From: an uncultured bacterium | GTDB lineage: Bacteria > Verrucomicrobiota > Kiritimatiellia > CAIKKV01 | Assembly: GCA_903828035.1 (NCBI GenBank) | Contig: CAIKKV010000182.1 | Coordinates: forward strand, 1 to 7,761 | Length of the DNA: 7,761 nucleotides | Reading direction: 5' to 3' | Part shown: piece after piece, positions 1-6,200 of the stretch | Layout: each line of letters opens with the position of its first letter | Numbering within the stretch: the stretch's first letter is position 1 | The notes under the pieces: model-generated | Database searches by the model: none | What the model was told of the DNA's origin: nothing | What the model saw: the letters and a program-made list of their open reading frames with translations, nothing else | Program-made: the position numbers and the translations under genes

Positions 1-1
1 A

Positions 2-3000
2 GTGCTGGAGAATAACAGCGCCGTTTCAGACGGCATCACCCTTTCGGACGTCAGCCGCCCGATTGTCAATGGTGGCTGGGTGGTCAACTCCGGCACAGGA
101 TCCGGTAATACGCTGATCAGCACGATTATCGGCTCCAACGTGACCCGTGTCGTGCAGAATAGCGCCACCTCGCGGTTGGTGCTGAGCGGCCCGAATACCT
201 ATAGCGGCGTCACGGCGATCGACAGCGGCACCTTGCAGGCGTCCAATTCCACCGGCTCCGCCACTGGGACGGGCGCGGTGAATGTCAACAATGGCGGCAC
301 GCTGGCGGGCAGCGGGACGATATCGGGGGCGGTGAGCGTCAACAATGGCGGTACGCTGGCGGGCAACGTCGTTCTTTCGAGCACCGTGACCAACGTTGAC
401 GGAGGCATGCTCTCTCCCGGCGTTGACGGCACGGCCGGCGGCACGCTGACGATGGGCAATCTGACCTGGAGCGGCGGGGGTATCGTCAAATGCGAGATCT
501 CCAGGATCGACAACAACGATGCCGGGGCGGGCGTTGATTATGACCGGATTCTCGTGACCGATACGCTGACCTCCGTTCCGGACGGAAAAAAACTGATTCT
601 CCGGATGGATTCCCTGGGCCAGACGCTTTCTTTCGAAACCAACCGGAATTACAGCCTTAAGGTGATGACCTATGGGTCGGCGGTGAATCTTGATGTGGCC
701 GATGTCACGCTCGACACGAGCGCGTTCCTGGTGAGCGGCTCCTGGTTTGTGACGAATGTGAATAAAGCCGTTTACGTGGTCTGCATGGGGGCGACTTCGG
801 CCAATAAGAACTATTGGACCGGCACGGGAAACTGGTCCACGGCCACCAATTGGTCGCTGGGCCATGCGCCCCTGACGGGGGAGGATGCCGAGTTTGACTT
901 CCGGGGGCCTGCGGGTTGCACGGCGAACGTGGTCAACGCCGATCTGGGCTCCTTGACGCTGTCTTCCGGCTATACGGGCACGGTCACCTGCCTGATTAAG
1001 TATCCCGGTCAGGGGAGTTTTACCAATATGTCGATCACCGGGGATTGTTCGGTCAATGGCGGCGTGTTGACGCATCTGGCCAACAGCGGCGTTGCGGGGC
1101 AGTCGGATCGGCTGGCCCTGTCCGTGGGAGGAAACTTGACCGTGGGCCCGGCGGGTGCGATCAATGTGGATCAGAAGGGTTTTGATGCCCAGAAAGGCCC
1201 TTCGGCCGGCGGCGTTTCAGGCACGGCAACGGGCGCGGGCCATGGCGGCCTGGGCTCGATGGGAACGGCGCAGGGGGCCGCGGGCCCGACCTACGGCTCC
1301 ATTTACTATCCGACCAATTTGGGAAGCGGTGCGGTGGGCCGCGGGGGCGGGGCTGTCCTGCTGAAGGTGACCGGGACAGCCTCTGTCAATGGTCCGATTA
1401 CCGCAAAAGGGAATAGCGGGGTGTGCGGCGCCGCAGGCGGCTCGATCTTCATTCAGGCGGCTGCGATGGACGGCTCCGGCGTGGTTGATGCGGCGGGAGG
1501 GAGCGGGTCCGCCTACACCGGAGGGAATGGCGGGGGTGGGCGGATCGCCGTGATACTCACCAACTCCGCGGCTTTCGGGGCGGTTGCCTGCCGTGCGTAT
1601 GGCGGCGGATCCGGGGTAGCTGCGGCGGGAGCTGGCACGGTCTACCTTCAGTCCGCCGGGCAGGCGTCGGGAGAGGGAACGATGATTGTGGACAATGGAA
1701 ACCTGACGTCGGTCAACCCGCTTGGCGCCTGCACGTTGATCAACGAGTATGACTTGAATACGCTGGGCGCGCTGATCATCCGGAACCGGGGCATTCTGGG
1801 TATCAACACGAATACGACGATCGATTTCGGGGCGGCGAAGATCCAGGGGGCGGGCGCCTCCGCGGTCGCCAACTGGCGCACGGCGTCGCCGGCTCCGGCA
1901 GGAGCGGCCATTGCCCTGCGCGGGACCAACTGGGTGACCTTTCCCAATCCGTATGTCATTTCCAATTACAGCTTGTGTCTCGATATTCCCGTGAGCGTGT
2001 CGGGCAACTGGGTGGTGGCGTCCAATGGTTCGCTTTCGCATTCGGGCAACCTCGATCCCGTTCCGGGCGCGGAAACGTTCCGGCTGCGGCTGGACCTGGC
2101 CGGAAATTTGACCGTGGAGGCGGGCGGCGCGATTGAAGCCAACACGAAGGGGTATTGGATGTGGAGGGGGCCGGCTCCGGCGGCAACGGTGAACGGGCAG
2201 AGTCAAAGGGGCGCCAGTCACGGCGGGCGGGGCGGGCAGGGGTCTACGTCCACGGTGCCGCTCAACGTCTACGGATCGGCGCGGGCGCCCCGGACGCTGG
2301 GCAGCGGCGGCAGCATATACTCGCTCAACGGAGCGGTTTACACGCCCCGATCGGGGGGAGGTTCGATTGAGCTGGTGGTACGCGGAACCACGACGGTGTT
2401 TGGCGTTATCAGCGTGCGCACCAGCCTGACCAATGAGTATCGATGCGCCGGCGCGGCGGGGGGCTCGGTCTACATCCAGACCCGTTTCCTGCAGGGCTCG
2501 GGTTCGATTGATGCGCAGGGCGACGCCAGCGGCTCGGACAACAGCTCTCCCGGCGGCGGCGGGCGCATTGCCGTGCTGCTCACGGAGTCGGAGTCCTTTG
2601 GAGAGGTCACCTTTAGCGCGGCGGGGCTGCCTTCCGCGGCCGCGGCTAATCCATCCGGTCCGGGAACCGTTTACCTGGAACGTGCATCGGAATCCGGGCA
2701 CGGGCGGCTGGTTGTCGACAACGCCGACCGCGCGCTCGTCCTCACCAACTCGGCCACGCAGCTCCCTGTTCTGGATTATGCCTCGCCGGGCGAGTTGACG
2801 CCGGTCACGCTGGTGGTGAGCAACCGGGCGAAGGCGGAGTTGACAGGGAATCTGACGATGAAAAACCTGTTTATCTACACGAACTCTATCCTCTATCTCA
2901 AGGGCTATACGCTGACGCTGAACTCGGCCTACCATGACGATTGGGGCAGCGCCAGTTTGGTCGTTTACGAAGGGGGCCAGATCCTCTGGAGGCCCCTGAC

Positions 3001-3025
3001 GGGTTCGCTGATCATGATCCGGTAG
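2..3025 (+). CDS. Autotransporter-associated beta-strand repeat protein, 5'-truncated
   Basis: The frame is open from the left edge, so the GTG at position 2 is not taken as the true start; the N-terminus and any signal peptide lie outside. Residue numbers count from that codon. Residues about 58-80 match the autotransporter-associated repeat style (LSGPNTYSGVTAIDSGTLQA), followed by two 18-residue GAV-VNNGGTLAG units (91-126). Residues about 270-300 carry a Trp-rich WTGTGNWSTATNWS motif common in PVC surface proteins. Two diverged Gly-rich modules follow (about 343-579 and 660-907), each with GGS(I/V)(F/Y)IQ and GGGGRIAV(I/L)LT. A terminal segment (about 930-1007) has beta-strand periodicity and ends WRPLTGSLIMIR. 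No transmembrane beta-barrel, PEP-CTERM or LPXTG signal is seen at the C-terminus, so classical type V secretion is not supported. The expected fold is a parallel beta-helix and the expected location is the surface or outside the cell; both are inferred. Function is unknown; adhesion, matrix or glycan binding are possibilities. Confidence 0.85.
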   Translation: MLENNSAVSDGITLSDVSRPIVNGGWVVNSGTGSGNTLISTIIGSNVTRVVQNSATSRLVLSGPNTYSGVTAIDSGTLQASNSTGSATGTGAVNVNNGGTLAGSGTISGAVSVNNGGTLAGNVVLSSTVTNVDGGMLSPGVDGTAGGTLTMGNLTWSGGGIVKCEISRIDNNDAGAGVDYDRILVTDTLTSVPDGKKLILRMDSLGQTLSFETNRNYSLKVMTYGSAVNLDVADVTLDTSAFLVSGSWFVTNVNKAVYVVCMGATSANKNYWTGTGNWSTATNWSLGHAPLTGEDAEFDFRGPAGCTANVVNADLGSLTLSSGYTGTVTCLIKYPGQGSFTNMSITGDCSVNGGVLTHLANSGVAGQSDRLALSVGGNLTVGPAGAINVDQKGFDAQKGPSAGGVSGTATGAGHGGLGSMGTAQGAAGPTYGSIYYPTNLGSGAVGRGGGAVLLKVTGTASVNGPITAKGNSGVCGAAGGSIFIQAAAMDGSGVVDAAGGSGSAYTGGNGGGGRIAVILTNSAAFGAVACRAYGGGSGVAAAGAGTVYLQSAGQASGEGTMIVDNGNLTSVNPLGACTLINEYDLNTLGALIIRNRGILGINTNTTIDFGAAKIQGAGASAVANWRTASPAPAGAAIALRGTNWVTFPNPYVISNYSLCLDIPVSVSGNWVVASNGSLSHSGNLDPVPGAETFRLRLDLAGNLTVEAGGAIEANTKGYWMWRGPAPAATVNGQSQRGASHGGRGGQGSTSTVPLNVYGSARAPRTLGSGGSIYSLNGAVYTPRSGGGSIELVVRGTTTVFGVISVRTSLTNEYRCAGAAGGSVYIQTRFLQGSGSIDAQGDASGSDNSSPGGGGRIAVLLTESESFGEVTFSAAGLPSAAAANPSGPGTVYLERASESGHGRLVVDNADRALVLTNSATQLPVLDYASPGELTPVTLVVSNRAKAELTGNLTMKNLFIYTNSILYLKGYTLTLNSAYHDDWGSASLVVYEGGQILWRPLTGSLIMIR
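272..379 (+). repeat. Two tandem 54-bp repeats inside the first gene
   Basis: Two adjacent in-frame 54-bp units (272-325 and 326-379) encode GAVNVNNGGTLAGSGTIS and GAVSVNNGGTLAGNVVLS. They share the DNA core GTCAACAATGGCGG and differ at only a few bases in the first 40. The 18-residue length and the NNGGTL core fit one turn or hairpin of a repetitive beta-helix, as known for autotransporter-associated repeats. The near-identity at DNA level suggests a recent duplication. Confidence 0.85.
1028..1740 (+). repeat. Gly-rich module, copy A (protein-level duplication)
   Basis: Codons about 343-579 of the first gene form the first of two diverged copies of one module. Landmarks in order are a beta-strand with NGGVLTHLANS, GNLTVGPAGAINVDQKGF, a Gly-rich HGGLGSMG loop, LGSGAVGRGGGAVLLKVTG, CGAAGGSIFIQAAAMDGSG, GGNGGGGRIAVILT, GAGTVYLQ and MIVDNGN. 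The second copy repeats the same order. Boundaries are estimated by eye from the aligned landmarks. Confidence 0.7.
1979..2722 (+). repeat. Gly-rich module, copy B (protein-level duplication)
   Basis: Codons about 660-907 repeat the landmarks of copy A: NGSLSHSGN, GNLTVEAGGAIEANTKGY, HGGRGGQGS, LGSGGSIYS with a GGGSIELVVRG strand, CAGAAGGSVYIQTRFLQGSG, GGGGRIAVLLT, GPGTVYLE and LVVDNA. The copies are clearly related as protein but no long identical DNA stretch is seen, so this is an old duplication. Copy B has extra residues in several Gly/Ser loops. Confidence 0.7.
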
Positions 3026-3109
3026 CGACTGGCTTCGTTGGGAGAGGCCTTTCACAGGGGCCTGTCGTCGTTCTTTTGGGTGAGGCGCTTCGCCGATGCC
3101 CAGGAAGGA

Positions 3110-3135
3110 CGGGTTCGGCTGTCGCGGGTTCGGCT
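3110..3135 (+). repeat. Perfect 11-bp direct repeat, CGGGTTCGGCT twice
   Basis: CGGGTTCGGCT occurs at 3110-3120 and again at 3125-3135, separated by GTCG, giving a 15-bp period. It lies in the non-coding gap about 90 bases after the stop of the first gene. It could be a chance or slippage product, or a direct-repeat binding site; nothing in the sequence decides this. Confidence 0.7.
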
Positions 3136-3191
3136 TGATTTATCGGTAACTCACGAAGTCAGGAATGCTTTGTTTGTTTCTCCTGTTTTCC

Positions 3192-3205
3192 TGATTTCAA
3201 AATCA
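3192..3205. promoter_or_regulatory. Operator-like palindrome with a degenerate second copy downstream
   Basis: TGATTTCAAAATCA at 3192-3205 is a perfect inverted repeat of six-base arms around CA. A related sequence, TGATTTTTGAATC, lies at 3232-3244, exactly 40 bases further on, which is close to four helical turns. Both sit in the AT-rich part of the gap, within about 95 bases of the start codon of the glycosidase gene. This arrangement suits a dimeric regulator, but in AT-rich DNA such short palindromes also arise by chance. Confidence 0.3.
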
Positions 3206-3274
3206 AACCGTCGCCCATTTAGCTCTTGCCCTGATTTTTGAATCTTGAAATGATAACGTTGTGATTGTTTAGAA

Positions 3275-3281
3275 AAGGAAG
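3275..3281 (+). promoter_or_regulatory. Ribosome binding site that fixes the ATG start at 3286
   Basis: AAGGAAG at 3275-3281 lies just upstream of the ATG at 3286 (four bases between). It supports that ATG over the in-frame TTG at 3265, which would have the purine-rich stretch inside the coding region and would add seven residues before an otherwise complete signal peptide. Confidence 0.75.
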
Positions 3282-3285
3282 TGCT

Positions 3286-6200
3286 ATGCGGAATGGTTTC
3301 TCCGGGCGGAATGCAACGGTCTTGTTGGCGGCCGTAATCGGGGCCGGTCTGTTTTCATCGTTCGAGGCGCGGGCGGCGGTGCCGGAGAGTCGGCCGGTCC
3401 CGCTGGCATCCAGCCAGACGACGCAGCCCTGGGGCGGGGGCGAGCTGGGCGGCACGAACAGCAAGGATACCGCCACCTTCGAAATGAATGAGCCGTGGAG
3501 CGGCGCCTATCACATGATCGCCGGCGAGGTCCTGCTGCCGGCGGTCGGCTCCACCTTCACCGTGCCGGAGGTCAAGGTGACGGTCCGGCTGGACCCGGCA
3601 AAGAAGCACAACCTTGATCTTACGGTCGGCGGTAAGGCGGGCATACGGAGCGCCACGGTCCTTTCCAATGACGTCAAGGTCACGTGGATTCCGTTTTCCA
3701 TTCGGCGGCTGGGCCTCGCCGTCACCGTCCAGGCCGGCGCCCTCGCGGGGGAGAAGCAGGCTGCCCCGCTCGCCCCGGCCGATAGCCCCCTGACGCTTAC
3801 GCTGCAGAACGGCGCCCGCGTCCGGAACGTCTCCGTCACCACGCTGCCGCGCGCCATGGCCATTCTCCCGCTGGATGCCTGCGCGCCCGCCACGGCGGAA
3901 AAGGATCGCTCCCCGACGAACTGCCCGGCCTTCGATCCGGCCTCCCTGCCGAAAGGGCTGCTCACGGTGGACGGCGTTCCGTTCATGGTGGGCGAGCGCC
4001 CCGTCGACGTGCAATTCGCGCAGAAGGGCGTCGATTTTTCACGCCGGCTGAAGTTCTTCACCACCACGCCGCCCAGCGCCCAGCGCCCCGTGGGAACGGC
4101 GGCCGGGAAGAGCTACGCCTGGCTGCATGTGCTGGCCTACTCGCGGCAGATGGCGGACGCCGTCCCGCGCATGACGCTCTCCTACGGCGATTGCGTGTCG
4201 TGGGCGGGGGTCATGGACGAAGAGGTGATCAATGTGCCGGACTTCTCCCGGGGCGGCGACTCGCCGTACCTGGTGTCGCGCGTGCCCGTGAAGCTCGCGG
4301 AGGGAAGCGCGGGCTGGCTGTACCACCTTCGCCTCCCGGTGGCCCGCAGCGCCAACTACTGGTTCCGCAATAACACCTCGTTCGAGTTTTCACGCGAGAA
4401 GCAGGACCTTCACAACCAGCCGGACCCGAACGAGTTTGCACGCGTTCCGGTGGGGCTTCCCAGCTCGGTCGTGGTGGTCTCCGCCACGGCGGAGCGCGCC
4501 CCGGTCGAGTTCACCTACGTGCTGACCGAACCCGGCAACGTCTTTTACGAAACATCGTCGATCACGCTCAAGGTCAGCCTGGCCAATCGGCTCGCCAGCC
4601 GCTTCGAAGGGCGCCTGTATGCCCGCAGCGCGGGGCCCGGCACGGCGGAGGAGTCCAACGTGCAGCGCTCCGAGTGGACGGTGGAGCAGCCGGTGACCCT
4701 GGATAAAGGCGAGGCGAAGGAGATTGCCATCACCGTCATGCCGGCCGAGCGGAAGAAGCGCGGCTGGTTCGACCTGGAGATCGGGGTGGAGTCGGGTGGC
4801 CTGCCCGTGCAGGTCTACCGGAACACCTACGCCGTTCTCGCGCCGGACACCCGCAAGGCGCAGGCCGACTCGCCCTTCGGCATCTGGGAGTTCTGGGGCG
4901 TGCATACGATGTACGGGCAGGGGAAGCGGCACTCCTGGGATATCGCCAGCCTGATCAGGAAAGGCGGATGGCGCTGGACCTACGGGGGCGACGCGCGCGG
5001 CCGCGGCCAGGCGGAAGGGCCGACCGCCGAGCAGCTGTTCGACCAGTTCAATATCACCTACACGATTCGCAACCTCCCGAACAGCTACCAGCGCGCCTCG
5101 GGGTGGTGGAACGAGAAGGAGTTCGAGGAGAAGGTGGCCCCGATCGTGCGCGAGAACGCCAAGACCCGCCCGAAGGGCATCGATCGCGTCTACAAGGTGC
5201 TCCACGAATCGCGCAGTTCGGATACCATGCTGCGGCGCTACAGCGAGCTCCTCGGCGGTGTTCCCTACGAGTTTCCGGCCGCCGAGAAGCAGAAGGTCGA
5301 CGACCAGTTCGCCAACGTCGTCAAGTATTGCCAGGCCATCAAGAAGGTCGACCCGGAGGCCAAGATCTGCCTGATCAACGACTATCCCGGCGTGGGCGTG
5401 GAGTACATGAAGCGGGGGATGCCCAAGGATGCGTTCGACTATTTCGGCTCGGAGATGGCCAACTTCATGCGGGAGCCGGAGCGGCAGCCCGACTGGCTGT
5501 GCCTGCTCGGCCTGACGCACCAGTGGCAGCTGGCCAAGGAAAAATACGGGTACACAGACAAGCCGGTGTGGACCACCGAGGCCCTCTATCACGCCACGAA
5601 TCCCGGGAACCTGGGCCTGCACGCCCAGGCCGTGATCCAGAGCCGCGAAGCCATGCTCGCGCTGGCCAACGGCGTGGAGCGGATGTGCGCCGCCGGCTGC
5701 ATCCGCGACGTCACCGACGACTATCGCTGGAGCAACTGGGGCATGTGCGGGCTCTGCTTCCGCGAGCCCGAGATCAACCCCAAGCCCGGCTACGCCATGT
5801 ACGCCTGGCTCACGCAGATCCTGGACCAGGCCAAGTACGCGGGCCGGGTGGCGCAGGAGAGCACGTCGCTGCATATCCTCGACTTCGCCCGGCCGGATGG
5901 CAGCCATGTGTATCCGGTGTGGTGCGTCCGGGGCCGGCAGGAGGTGACCGTGGCCGTCAAGGGCGGCACGCCGATCGTCTATGATGCCTACGGGAACACG
6001 CTTTCCGCGCCGGTCGTGGATGGCAAGATGAGCCTGTCCGTGTGCGACACGCCGCTGTTTGTCACGGGCGCCGCCGTCGAGGGCGTGGTCGCGCGTACGC
6101 CGGTCGAGGGGAAGGGCGAGGCGGGCGAGGTGCTTCTCGACTTCGACGGGGCCGCCCCGTTCAAGGCGGTTGCCGGGCCGAGCAAGATCCTGGAAGCGAG

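Larger units (their letters stand above)
3026..3285. other. Intergenic region, probable promoter region of the glycosidase operon
   Basis: These 260 bases separate the first gene from the second. The left half (to about 3135) is GC-rich and has only short hairpins, such as AGGCC/GGCCT at 3045-3063 and GGCG/CGCC at 3084-3094, neither followed directly by a T-run, so no terminator is called. From about 3160 to 3285 the sequence turns sharply AT-rich compared with both flanking genes, which is typical of a promoter. Possible boxes such as TTGAAA at 3245-3250 or GATAAC at 3252-3257 do not pair at a good spacing, so no exact promoter is assigned. Confidence 0.5.

Noticed and set aside
1217..3055. 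Long minus-strand open frame of 612 codons opposite the first gene
   Set aside because: Its translation is rich in Arg, Pro, Gly and His with no fold-like pattern, and it lies opposite a frame with clear beta-repeat motifs. It is a shadow of GC-rich coding sequence.
3045..3094. Intrinsic terminator after the first gene
   Set aside because: The stems are only four or five base pairs and no T-run follows directly; a TTCTTTT stretch is too far from the first stem. Termination here remains unseen.
3038..3241. Possible 67-residue gene in the intergenic gap
   Set aside because: There is no good ribosome binding site, its composition shifts midway with the AT-rich region, and no motif is visible.
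3238..3273. Sigma-70 type promoter in the AT-rich block
   Set aside because: TTGAAT and TTGAAA can serve as -35 boxes but the hexamers 17 bases downstream are poor, and GATAAC lacks a partner at proper distance. Only a general promoter region is reported.
3265..3285. Upstream TTG start for the glycosidase-like gene
   Set aside because: The Shine-Dalgarno-like AAGGAAG lies downstream of this TTG and just before the ATG at 3286, which also gives a normal signal peptide length.
4390..5907. Minus-strand open frame of 505 codons opposite the glycosidase-like gene
   Set aside because: It mirrors codon positions of the sense gene and has a low-complexity Leu/Gly/Val/His-rich translation; the sense frame has a signal peptide, ribosome binding site and enzyme motifs.
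4968..5984. Plus-strand frame of 338 codons inside the barrel-coding region
   Set aside because: The translation is Arg/Ala/Gly/Pro-rich and lacks recognisable domains; it is an out-of-frame reading of the large gene.
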